A stretch of 64,000 nucleotides of DNA, taken from assembly GCA_904063045.1 (NCBI GenBank), contig CAJFCJ010000009.1, positions 2,356,968-2,420,967 on the forward strand, written 5' to 3'. This DNA comes from Dimorphilus gyrociliatus (Eukaryota > Annelida > Polychaeta > Dinophilidae). This document shows positions 27,920-40,220 of the stretch, piece after piece; position 1 is the first letter of the stretch, and each line of letters begins with the position of its first letter. A program made the translations under genes and the position numbers. The notes under the pieces are model-generated. The model saw only the letters and a program-made list of their open reading frames with translations, ran no database searches and was not told the origin of the DNA.

Positions 27920-29529
27920 TCATTCAATTTTGTATAATTTTTCAATGTAGTATAAATAACGTAGAAGTTTTCCCATAGTAGAAAACTGCAAAATATATAA
28001 AATATATAGTTATGGTTTAATAAGTATAACTATTATAGACCTTACCAAATTACAATAATAATTTCCTCTAGTATTGAACGTGTAGAATATTTTCAATTAG
28101 ATCTTCAAGATGTTGTCATTATTTAAATAGGCTTTTAAAAAAATGAAAATAAGCCCGCGCCATTAATTAATATAGATACTTGGATTGTTATTTAACGTAT
28201 AACTTACTTAACATATCCTTATTTTCTAATATTAATGATGCTATTCGATTTAGAACTAGCTTCAACATAACGAAATTATCCTATAATTTTATAAAAAAAA
28301 TCAATTCGCTTTACTATTCGAATAGAATAATGTTGGTAAAAAGGAAAAGAGAAAGAAAAATCTCCTACTAGAATATTGGTCCAATCTTGTTCGCAATCCT
28401 TATACTTATATTCTAGAACCATATTAATCTGATCTTCGTTATTTAAATATATTTCATTCTCTTCCAAAGTAATGCAATGCCGAAATTCCATCTAGAATAT
28501 TAAAGTAAAGGGAAAAATGATAGATTAGTCTTAGATGTATATAAATCTATTATATATTTTATATTACGCAAAGACAATAGCTGAGATTATCATCAATTTT
28601 CCTAATGATCCGACCAATAGACTTAATTAGTTTATCTGATATTATAAGCAGTGGAAAATAATAATTATTGATCACATATTTTTTTAATTGTCTAACCAAC
28701 CTATAGATAATTCAACTGGTTCGAATAGACTGGACCATTCGTAAAATTTTAAAGCCATTTCCCCAAAAGACTGTACCTATTTTAAAAAATCTATTAATTA
28801 GTTATCTATCTTAGTTTTAAGATCTTTTTGTATATACCTTAGAATCATCTGCTGAAAGTTGTAAGGCTCCGAGAATCTCGTCGTAATTTTCTAATATATT
28901 TCCAAAATCCTTCCGAGGAAGTTTTTTCAAGGACCTGACAAAGATCAAATAATAGTTTATCAACCAGGTCTGTAAAAGAAAACAAAGAATGATTATATAG
29001 GTTGAATGATAGACAATTTGGTTAAATAATTATTAATAAATGATAATGACAAATTAATTGTCTTTTATAGTTTCTTTACCTGATCCAATTTACATTTTGC
29101 CAATGATTCTTCAATTTTGCCACAGTCCTTTCGTGCCTTATAAAATGATGTAGTCTTTTTCATAACGTATATTTCTATATATTCATGTAAAAAAAACAAA
29201 ATAATGTACTCTTGTTCTATTTCATTCTTAACCAGCATTTAAAACTTACCAGATAATCTTTTTTTCCAGCAAAGTACTTTATTCAAACCAATAACGAACT
29301 TCTTCAATCTACTTAGTAGTTTCTGAGAAAAATACATTGAAGTTGTTTAAATTTCTCGTGTATAATTGCCTTTTATAGATGTAATTCAATAACTTACTTT
29401 CAAATAACTTGCATCATTCAGCCATTGCATAAACATAAGTTTCCTGGATACTGGTCGTACTGGTCTTACTGATTTTACAGGTTTTACTGTTTTCATTGTA
29501 TCTTCCATCTTTATTAATGATATATTCAT
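27920..29529 (-). CDS. Unidentified helix-rich protein B (tandem paralogue)
   Basis: Seven well-supported exons on the minus strand: 29529-29398, 29322-29250, 29174-29080, 28969-28838, 28776-28701, 28635-28568 and 28491-28369. A probable last exon, 27985-27920, ends at TGA. The product is about 260 residues, mostly predicted helix with many Lys, Leu and Ile and no recognised domain. It starts MNISLIKMEDTMK and has a short KPVKSVRPVRPVSRK stretch. I cannot assign a function. Exon end phases 0,1,0,0,1,0,0 equal those of the first seven exons of the next gene upstream (gene A), and several exon lengths are similar, so the two are probably old tandem duplicates. The join to the last exon is weak (intron about 380 bp). 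Confidence 0.6.
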
Positions 29530-30545
29530 CTAATATTCTAATATTGTTCAATTAGTCGGAAATTACAAATGTTCGTTTTGCCAAAAAAAAATTTCACTCG
29601 TAGTATTTAGAGTAGATATTTATCAAGAGAATGATAGTTGGACAGGCTATACGTTAGATATTCAGGTAGAGATAATGGAAAATTTCCAAGTAAATATGTT
29701 AACAGGGTCTATTCGTCGTCGAACAACACTCGCAAATGACGATTCTAAACCCATTAAAAACCGATTTTAATTAACAATATTAGATAATTGAGTAGTTATT
29801 AGTCTGGCAAATTGAAAAGTAAGGGCGAATCGACAGTTTCAATTGAAATTTGACATAGTTTTTGACTTGTCCTATAAGAATTTAATTTAAATTTTACACT
29901 CTGGCCCCCTCTTAATTCTCTCCTTTCTGCTTTAATTGTCTGACCTTGTTACTTTCAATGTCCTTTTGACCTAGTTAACTTAAAAAAAGTCAAATATTTA
30001 CTTTCCAACCGAAGATTAATGATTAAATCATGTCCACGAACGAGGCCATTGCTGACAGACAAAATTTGGCAAGCGTAAGATATGCTCAATTCGTATAAAC
30101 TATCTCTATTTTTAGTGCCAAAAAAATGTCTGATGATTGATCGAAGTTTCTCCGATCCTTTATTAACTAATCTACTGTAGAGGACATTTTTTATAAATAT
30201 TCTTTCTATTCAATCCGTATCCTTCTATCTACCTTCCCGCTCAACCCATTTCTTTTTCTAATTTGACGAAAATAGATAGAAAAGAATATTAGCTTATACT
30301 TGTCATATTTTTTATTGAAGGATAAATGACTGTAAGATTTGTTACAAAATTGAAATTTCTATTAAAATGAACGTAACAGAAAAATGTAAACCTTCACCAA
30401 AATTAAAAATTACTTCTAAATTATCGAAGACTATAATTGGGAGAGAAAGATGTCTTACTTTTTAGATTAATGTTCATTCTCTGTCAGAAGAACAAAAGAA
30501 AATCACTTGAAAGAGCAATTAAAGAATAAAACTAACCTAGATAGA
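29530..30545. other. Spacer between tandem helical genes
   Basis: About 1 kb without a convincing exon. It should contain the 5' region of gene B and the 3' UTR of gene A. Confidence 0.5.
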
Positions 30546-33019
30546 TCAATAACTAAACGAACGTCCGAATGATTCCAATTCGCTAAGTCTCTTTTCAAAA
30601 ACTTTTTCAGTTCTATTGTCACTATTCACTTCAGCAATTAATTCTATTATACCAAATGCCAATTTGTCCTTTTTAGAAAAAATTTCAAACGACGAGTCAG
30701 TGAAGAATGAATGCAAGAGAGAGAGAGATAGATTGATAGATAAAATGAGAAACAAGAATAGAAATATTTATTAATTTCAATAATTCTATTATTTACATAT
30801 CATATACATTTTATTTTTTATAAAAATAATGAATAATAAATTATTCCTAACCATATAATGATCTTGTTTAGATTGATGAGTTGGTGATTCTCGTATACTA
30901 TTAACTAATGAAAGAACTATTTCACTTTCCGTTATTATTCTGTATACAAATTTAAATCAAACGCAAGTGAATAAATATGGAATTAATAGAAATTACGAAT
31001 AGAAGAAGCAGTGAAAAGAAATGGAATGTACTCAATAATGTTCTTTTTTTTTTATTATTCCTTTTCATTCTGCCTTACCTGTCTTCCTCATTTATTGCTA
31101 CATTTGTTGAATTTGATTGCGAATTTGATACTATGATTTAACAATTAAGAATAATTAGTAAAGTAAACTATGATATAAGTATATACAATATATATATAGT
31201 TTATTAAATACCTTTTTTCCAAGCAGTAGCGAAATGAGTATCATATTCTATACATTCTTTATAAGGAAATAATACAAGGATTCTTATTTATAATTCGTTA
31301 TTTATTTAAATGTAATTGGTCAAACTTTTAAAGTTTTCTCTATTAATTATTTCACTTATTCTCATATTCTCCATTGTTGATAGAAAATTGACTTTTTTAC
31401 AAAAGGAAAAAGAAACGAAATGGAAGTAATTAAAGAATGTTTGTATAAAAAAAAATACCAATTATTTTTCTTTGTGAATTAAGTTTTCTTAGTTCGTTTT
31501 CTCTCCATAAAAGGAATGAATGCGGTAATGTCTATATATATATAAAGAAGAGCATATGATAAACGATACTGTAATATATATTTAATAGAGAATTTATATT
31601 ATTAATTACAGTTAATTTATTATCAATTTCGTTCAGAACTTTTCTAAACTTCTTCACTAAATTAATATTATTGATATCTTTTGTTTTAAAAATACTATAA
31701 TTAGTTTGAAATTGATCAAATGCACCTGTAAAAAGAATGGAATGTTTATAGATATTTTTAATTATGTTTATGAAAAAAAGAACTACTTGAAAATGAAATT
31801 ATCTCTTCGTCTATACAAGTTGCTTTCATATTTGATGAAAGTAGATCTGAACATAAGACACAGTATTCACATTATAATAAGAATTTAATTATTACCACGT
31901 TTATTACCTATATTACCGTATCTTTTAGATATGGATTGTAAATTACAAAATAGTCTTTCAATTTCATTAATTTGAACCTGAAGAATAAGAGAAATGTATT
32001 GGAATATTTTGTCGAGTATACATTTATTCACCTCTAATTGATTCAAGCGATTTGGAATTTCTTTCAAACCTTCACCAGCTTTCGTTATATTAAGCATTTC
32101 ATTTTTGTTATCATAATCATTTAATGTTGTATGGCTGGCGTAGACTTCTAAATTCTTTGAACCACTCTAAATAAATGATATACATCATTAACAAAAATTT
32201 TAGGATATATCTTATGCTATTTGATACGAAAATACCATAAATTTCTTTAATTTAAAATGGTATTGTCGAGTTATTATGATACTTTGCATTAATTTTGATT
32301 GATTATCTTCAATACCATCTAAAAATATAAATATGTTAATTGTTATTACAGTAAATTTAATAGGTTAATTAACATAATAATTCTCCTATTCTATGGAGAA
32401 TGCATCCTATATGCTTCACCACATCTATTATTACTTGAGCATGAAGCTAAAATGTAAAACGTTATTAGAAGTGATATAAAAATTAACATTTAATTTATCA
32501 ACTTTTGTATCTTCGAAAAAGTTCAATAAACGATCTAGAGTTGTTAACATAACATCGTAATGATTTTTTCCACAAAATATACATATTCTTCTTAATAACT
32601 AAAAGAAAAAACAATGAAATTAATAGAGTTAAAATAGGTTTAGAAACAAATATATATATATTACTTGAAAACGATGCAAGACTAGAACTTGTTTCCTCCC
32701 ATAAACAATTTCTCCAATAACAGAGCTAATATTCACTGAAAATTTATCTGTTTAAACATTAAAAGAAGATTATTAACAGTTTAGTATAAATTAAATGAAA
32801 ATATACCAATCTTTTCAAATTCCAAATCAAACTTCTTTTTCAATACTTTCCAATCTTTCTTTAAAAAGTGTGAATAGTCCTGTAATATTGAAATAATATA
32901 TAGACACTAATATTTTATATTAAAATTCATCTACAAACCTTTAATATAGTAAGCTGAGATACATAATATTGAAATTTTGTATCATAATCCATTGTTTCTC
33001 TATTCTTTAATTTTGGCAT
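30546..33019 (-). CDS. Unidentified helix-rich protein A (tandem paralogue)
   Basis: About fourteen short exons on the minus strand keep one frame from ATG 33019 (MPKLKNRETMDYDTKF) to the stop at 30546-30548. Examples in order: DYSHFLKKDWKVLKKKF, VNISSVIGEIVYGRKQ, RRICIFCGKNHYDVM, HAQVIIDVVKHIGCILHRI, a 45-codon exon with AGEGLKEIPNRLNQLE, VQINEIERLF, FKTKDINNINLVKKF, LLWRENELRKL, a Ser/Asn/Gln linker, ITESEIVLSLVNSIRES and KLAFGIIELIAEVNS. It looks like an all-helical, partly coiled-coil protein of roughly 390 residues with no signal peptide. I do not recognise the family. Introns are 40-60 bp in most places. Individual exon ends are good GT-AG matches, but expression is unproved. Confidence 0.6.
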
Positions 33020-35547
33020 CTTTTTAGATATTTTTTAATAGTAGTAAGACTTTGAAAACTCAAAGATTCAACTACAAGTAAAATAGAATTCTATACGTTT
33101 CTCTTTTACTTTATTATATTTAACACCTATATCAAAAAAAAGAATACTTGCTAACAACAATTATACCTATGTTGTTATAAACATTATTAAAGAATATTTA
33201 CTTATTATAGGATGATTGAATTTAGAAAATAAAACTTTTGACCTTGATAACCGACGTTATAAATCAATTAGCAATCTTTGGGGAAGAAGTAATAATATAT
33301 TATTGACGAGAATTTAAAATATATGAACAATATTTCATTTGTAGAGAAAAGGGAACATTAGAAAAGAGGAAGACTGGGGAAAAATATTCCATCCTGATTA
33401 AACATAAGGGAAATGTCGCATATATATATATAGTAGATATATTTTTACATCTGCTCCCAAAAAAAAACGATTGTTCGTAAGGATTCGCTCTTTGAAAAGA
33501 AATTTTTTGTCATGGAAGACTCGTCTTTCTCTTTTTATAGTAAGTTCGCTTAACCCTGACTAGTCCAAAAATTAGATCGGAAGTCAACAATAGTTAGTGT
33601 AATGAGAGATGTTTTATAGGAAGCATACCATTCTCACAAAAATTTGTAAAGGTATTGTAAGCACATACTTAGGTTTGTTGAATAAATATCATATTTTCCA
33701 AAAAATTTTAGACGTCCTCCTTTGTGCTCTTTAGAAGATAATAAGCCTAAAAGGGTTAATAGTATTACAGTAGTAATAATGTAATAATAAATTTTTTTAA
33801 TATGTGTTCGCTATTTTCATTTAATTATTTCAAGATCAATTGAAAGGGTAGGAATAATTAAAGATATATGGCTTTGTTTAGCATTAACAAAAAGAGAGAG
33901 TCGTCTCTATATAATAACAACAATTCTAATTTCTTACAAAAACAGCAAGAGACGCTTGAAAACAAGACGTTTCTTAATTAACGCTGCAATAATATTTACA
34001 AAGGTATAAGAAAAAATAGATTAATAAATATATTAGTCAATATAAAAGAAAAGATTATACTGCATATAATACTAATACTAGATAGTATTGGTTGTATTTA
34101 TCAATACAAGCACGTTGTTTTATATTGTCTTACAAAATGAAAATTACTCTTGGTACAGGCGTCAAAAACCTCTTATACATATTTTAGTAATATTTTAAAT
34201 ATTTAATAGAAGTGAGGGAGAGAAAAAATAAGAGAAAAAGTTACTTCAAAGCGTCTCGTTAAATTATAAAATGTCAGGGGAGCTTGACTATAATCATAAA
34301 TATTCAATAGTTTGTTGTTTATTGAAAATTTTATATGACGACAACCCTTATCCATGGTAAAATGTACATTTATTGATTGAAGACTTTGTATTTAATTTGG
34401 CTAAAATCTTTTGGGAATGCGGAAATATATTTAGGAGTATTAAACAAGCTTTTAAAACAAATTTTTAATTTGAATTCTTTATAAATCAGTCAACTAAGGA
34501 AAGGCTTTAAATTAAAGGGAAGAGAATATAGTTGATGAGAAGAGACATTCTCCTCTCATGTTACTCAAAAGAACATTGGAAAGAGAGAGAAAAAAACAAA
34601 TAAACGACAACTATTCTATATAATATTATTTAAAACTTAGCCGAGACGGTCCCTGCGTCTATTTTAGAATCGCTTGGCGTGGCATTAATAGAGAGTACTA
34701 CTTGCAAATTACTTTTACATGTAATTTAATTCACTCTAATTTTCTCAGGGTAAAATCTATTTTTTTTACTGTAGATTGTAAAAATTTCGCGAACCAAATT
34801 AGATTAGATCAACGGCTTAATCGACAACACCCAACTACTACTTAATATTATATAAGACACGTTTGGGTTTTTTATCAATCCTCACCATATATAGACCTAT
34901 ATAGTTTGCTGCAGAGAAAACCAGTTAAGATTAATGCGTGCAGCTAAAAGTTGAAAGGAAGTTCTCTATAGTGGTTACGAGAAATGATTAATTACAATCC
35001 TCTTCCAAAAGAAATATACATCATTTCCACAACAGAGTAGAGGGCGTCGTAGTAATTAATTAATTTATGTAATGAGAAAATTCAAAATCAATTGTTAAGA
35101 GATTCCTCACGGCAACAACGAGATTTGTATTCCAAAATCAGTATAACATGTTAATAGTATCTTTTTTTTTAAATACAAGGGTTTTATGGCGGTAGAAACA
35201 AATAAACATTGACTAAGAGGAACCAATTTAAAAAAATAATGACAAATTTTCTCAGTCACCTCGCTTTTCTTCTTTAATTTTTTCATTATTTCAAATATGC
35301 ATTTTGGATAAATATAAGAGTTTTGGAATGTACATAGAAAAAACATTTTACAAGATATAACATTGAAAAAAAAATTGGTCCGATTAAGGTTTTTTCTTTT
35401 TAAATAACAATATTTTTTTTTTTACATTCACTGTTCATCATATTAATGAAAAACAAGTATTGTCTATTATATTACGACAACGAACCTTATTAGAAACATT
35501 ACAAATGCTAATCAAGTAAACAGACGCTGCCACTACCGGTGTCCAGG
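33020..35547. other. Long gene-poor stretch
   Basis: About 2.5 kb, among the longest gaps in the window. AT-rich with A-runs and a TA run near 33421-33432. I found no exon chain on either strand; the ORF at 35107-35346 has no splice context or family match. It may hold UTRs, enhancers or a non-coding RNA that cannot be recognised by eye. Confidence 0.5.
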
Positions 35548-38500
35548 CTATCGGTCGACTTCCTCATCGGCTGAATTGCTTCTGGCTAGTAGCGTCCTAG
35601 TTTCTGCGGCATCTTCATCGGTATCAGGGGTTGTCGTAAAATTATTTAAAAAAGTCTGACCACCGGACGAATCGACTTTGGCTTTGAGTACTTTAACAGA
35701 AAGTTCCGCCAAGTCAGCATTTAAGTCATTATTCTTCTTCTTCCCTGCCCGACTTTGGGCTAATTGCTCCATACCTAAGGCAAGTTAACCTCATATTAAA
35801 AACCGATAATAAAAAATTTTCATCTATTAGCATATAGATTATATTGTCGGGGCTATGAAATGCTTTCGTTAGTAGGCTGTTATAAACTCCAAATGGAAAT
35901 ACTCTATGTAAAGCAGCAAAAACAGAATAACGGTTAATTTCGAAAAAGCGAAACAAAAAAAATAACAATAAAAAAAACAAACTAAAGCATTAAGGCCTTT
36001 TGTAAATAAAACGTAAAATTAATAAGCCTGTAATCCCCTACACCGCAGTAGCTTAAATTAACACCTGTTTCTATGATATACATCATTCTCCTGTAATTTC
36101 AGTTTTTCGTTCATGTTTTTTCTTCTGCCTACTTAAAGATATATAAAAAATTTTTTTTCTATTTCATCTTCAGTTATTTATAAAAATGACATTTAATTAC
36201 CTCAGGATTTATAATAAATGACAGATAAATAAAGAAAAAAAATTACATAATATCTTACCTTCTTCGTGTTCCCACTCCAAATCGATTGAGCTCGATTCTG
36301 AGAGTACTCGCTCCTTAGTCAAACTACTAGTTGTGCTTTGCGTGTCGACAGGCACTATAGACATAAATAGAAAAAACAGTTATTCGCTTAATAACTATAT
36401 AAAACAAAGAATTGAGCGATGACGAAGGGGAAAATAGAAACATTACAAGAAAAGACCAAAGATATATTTTATACTTGACAAAAATTCATACCTTGGGAGG
36501 CAATAGCTCTCGTTCTTGCGGCCAATGAGCGAGCTTTTACACTTTCCATAAACGTTTCAAAATCTTCTTCACCAGCTCTAAATTATTTAATAATAGAAAA
36601 AAGTTAAAGTTTGGCAAATGGTACTAAAGTAGATATATTGTTATACAAATAAAGTATAAAAATGATTATTATCATTATTATTAATCTACATTATGTTTCT
36701 CCTTTAATTATTTATTAACGCCCATAATATGCCCTACCATCGCCGCATATAGCACGTTTTATCCGTACAACTAGTTATTAATCCCACGGCAATGGATATA
36801 ATGTGAAAGCGCATGATAAATCGACAACGTTACTCTTCATTCGCTTCCGCTGAATTATATCTTTTACCCTTCCCCTCCTTTTGCTTTCTGCCGCAAAAAC
36901 AAGTCCTCAGGGGAGTTAACATATATACTGAATATATACAGTAATATCATATTAATATTATACATGTGGGCTATATAAAATAAATTTAATATTTATCCAG
37001 TTTTTTATTAATTGTATGCCTATACAATAATTTTATATATTTATATAGAGTTAAATATATATATATATACTAATATATATATTTATTCTACCTTATCAAC
37101 TAATACCAAAGAGAGTTAGCTGGAAGGAAAAAAGAGACTGGATACAAAAAAGAAAAAAAACCAACGCAAGGAGTAGGCGGCGTTACCCATAATTATTTTC
37201 TGAGACGCTACTCGTTTTATAGCAAGGAGGGAGAGAACAATCTTGATTCTTATCGATCGTTTACGAAAGGAAAAAATCGTTAATATCGTTAAAGTCACGA
37301 AGTCTAACCGCCAGTCGATCGTTTCATTTGATAACAATAAAGTCAACGAGTAAAATAAGATAGGGAAAAGAAAATGGAAAATAAGGGGGCAGTACGAAAA
37401 AACGAAAGGCTAAAACTAAATAAACGTTCAGCCCCCCTCACCAACGCTAATGCGACTAAATCGTGTTTCGGGCCTGACGGCTAAATGCAGATTGCGAAAG
37501 GCGTTACTCCTAGGGCAAAGTAAAGGGAAACTTACACGTCCCAGTCTTCTTTTTCGTCCCCGAGCCAATTGGAAGTATTTTTCACTTTTTGTTCCTTCAT
37601 TTTCTGAGCTTTAGCCACTCTGGCAGCCTCTCTTTTCGCTTCGTAGAAGGCCTCTTCCTCCATTCTTAATTCTTCTTCTTGTTTGACAAGCTACATTAGG
37701 TGCAAAATAGAGAATAGTAGAATATATTAAAATTATTTAAAGACAAATAAAGAATAAATAATCCGGTTAATTTAAGAATTTTTACGGTTCGACTAGTGAT
37801 AAAATATCCGTGAAGGAGGAAGCAAAAAAAAGTGAGAAAAAAAAGAGGGAGGGAAAGGAGACTAGTGAAGAACGGAGGGAAAAAAATCATTTTTCGCTTC
37901 ATGCATAAACTAAAATATTTCGCAACCGTTCCACTTTTTCGCCCATTTTCTCGTCTAAAATAATAATACTCTTCCTTGGTTGTCAAGAATACCCTTTTTT
38001 CTCTTTCTTTTTTTTTTGTTAATTATCACTTACGTTTCTTTCAATTTCTCTATCTAATAATTTCTGATGAGCGACGAGGTCGTTGAACCGTTTGGCTTTT
38101 ACTAATGCTTTTTCTTCATCCGTGACTACGCTATAAAGGAGGAACAAACAACAACAAAATTTTTTTTTTACGTGCAAAAAATTCTCTTATAAAGTGTTTT
38201 AATTAAAAAAATAATAATAATAAAAGAGTTCAAAGAAAAATAACATCAGTGAGGAATTCTTGCAGATTGTAGTATAAGTATACGGCTTAAAATGTACATA
38301 TAGAGATCTAAACATGCTTAAGTAACATTGATTAACAGACTATCTAAAACCGTACCCATTTCATGTAAGAAGAGACTGTAAAGGGCGCAGGATTGAACTG
38401 CAAATGACCTCTGCAAAAAAAAAATCAGGCATACCATATATAACGATTAACTTTAGTCTGCCAATCAGGCCTAGCATGGGGCGTTGAAAAATGTCACTGT

Positions 38501-39651
38501 ACAGAGCAGATAAGCCTTAAGGATATTATCAACAGAACTCTAAACTACCTAAAAATAAATAGAAGACCGAAAGAAAAAAAAACTATATTTCCCTCTTAGA
38601 AAATAAATCAATAAAGATGCTTTCGTATATGTTACGAAATCAATATTTATTCACCAACGATTTATTTATTATTTAGATAGAAAACTGCGACGACTAGGAA
38701 CTTCAGTTAATTTGAAATATTCTATCGGGAAATGGTAAAGTCGCTAGTAAGCCCACAAAATTATCCATAAACTGAAACAGTTATGACTAATTATAAGAGA
38801 CGTTTCTATAGAAACTAATGTCTATGAAAACATTTCTATATGTCGTAAAATTTTATAAAATCCATTCATCATAGTAAGCATGGAAAAGTAGAAAAAGTAG
38901 CAAAATAGAAAATTATTACCCTAAGACTTAAGCAATAGCTCGTTTCGTGCAAAATCTTATTTAAGAAATTGTAAACTATATGAGGTTAAGAACGATCACC
39001 CGCCTGAATAATAGCAGTAATCACAGTCGAATCGACGGCCTATCGTTTTCAATCCGAGTTGGTCATTGCTTAACGAGCTAATTTCGCCATATTGATAGAA
39101 AAGAAAAAAGACCGTCATCTGTTATAGCTTTAAATGTCACGTAGCCTAATTCTCTATACAAGACTTTCGATTTTCGGATTGCAAACAAGAAAGTGTTTAC
39201 TTAAACCGGTCGTTGCTCTTCAGTAAAAACGGGGGAAATTGCGAGGTTTTGGTACTTACTTGCAAAGTTCGTCAGCGTGTTGTTCCTGTATATTTTTGAT
39301 TTTTTGATTTAGCTTTTTTGATACTAGCCCTTGGAAATTGTATTTATGTTACTTACATTGTCAATCAGCTGGTCGAATTCAATGGAGAAATCTTTTTCAA
39401 TATTGTATCTTGTTCGCAAGTATTTCCTATTTGCACAAAGTTAGTCCTTTAAAATTTTATCTTATAAGGTAGATAGATGGAAAAGAATATTCGTTAAAGA
39501 GGAATTTAATAAAAACAAAGCCATAGGGGCGGTAACCAATTGCGAAAAGTAAAGTTGATATTGCACAAGCACATATTCTTGATTTCTACGAAAATTAAGA
39601 AAGGTACCTTCGGTCGAATCTCCCCAAGCATCTGTCACAACAATTACCCAT
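35548..39651 (-). CDS. AP1AR: Gadkin (AP-1 complex-associated regulatory protein) homologue
   Basis: Gadkin links AP-1 vesicles to kinesin-1 and restrains Arp2/3 in vertebrates. Eight exons on the minus strand (39651-39608, 39426-39357, 39285-39260, 38130-38034, 37690-37536, 36577-36492, 36354-36259, 35774-35548) give 266 residues; human has about 300. The start MGNCCDRCLGRF offers the myristoylation Gly2 and nearby palmitoylation cysteines, as in the human MGNCC start. RKYLRTRYNIEKDF and FDQLIDN follow. A charged coiled-coil then runs from TDEEKALVKAKR through EEELRMEEEAFYEAKREAA. The acidic adaptor-binding type motif SSIDLEWEHEEGM matches human TSLDLEWEDEEGM. Introns are longer here than elsewhere. 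A 73-codon in-frame extension upstream of the start is discussed as a finding. Confidence 0.88.
37053..37082. repeat. TA repeat in an AP1AR intron
   Basis: Two TA runs interrupted by CTAA. Confidence 0.8.
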
Positions 39652-40220
39652 CCTTCTATTATCATTCAAAGGTAATGAGGAAGAAAACTTGAGCGGAGAA
39701 TCCCGTCGTCTGTTACTGACACATGCCGGAAATGATATGCCAATTGCCAAACAACTTTTTTTTTGCATAGTCTGGACCAAGTCTTTGTATGCAACAGTGA
39801 GTATCAAAGTAAATATTAGAATACCGAACCACACTAACAGTACTAAATTCCATCGTTGGAAGGACAGCATTACAATTATTTTAAATTTTAGAAGAGACGC
39901 AAAGGGAAAATTTGTCTAATTCTATGAATATTCTAAAATTAATTGAACGTAACGATACTTTATTTATTATTCCTACCGATCTGCTCCCTAAGCTTTATTA
40001 AACTCTGTCCAAATTACACGACAGGGAATTCAAAAAAGATAATGAAAAGATTTTTACTATCTTACTTCCTGTGAAGTAAACGGTACCTATTGCAAATCTA
40101 AGAATTGAATAAATTATTAGAAATTAACTATTCCAGCATTTTCTTCCGCAACTTTACCGACAGAAATATCACATTGTTGATTAAAGAAACGAGACAAACG
40201 ACTCTCTCACAGGTTTACTT
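39652..40220. promoter_or_regulatory. Divergent intergenic region, AP1AR/STN1
   Basis: The two start codons face away from each other with 569 bp between them. On the minus strand an open frame runs through 39870-39652 into AP1AR. No distinct promoter element was recognised. Confidence 0.4.

Noticed and set aside
28049-28071. Possible tiny exon between the last two exons of helical gene B
   Set aside because: Including it breaks the reading frame.
39689-39919. Plus-strand 76-codon ORF upstream of STN1
   Set aside because: Antisense to the gadkin upstream region, without a donor leading into STN1 exon 1.
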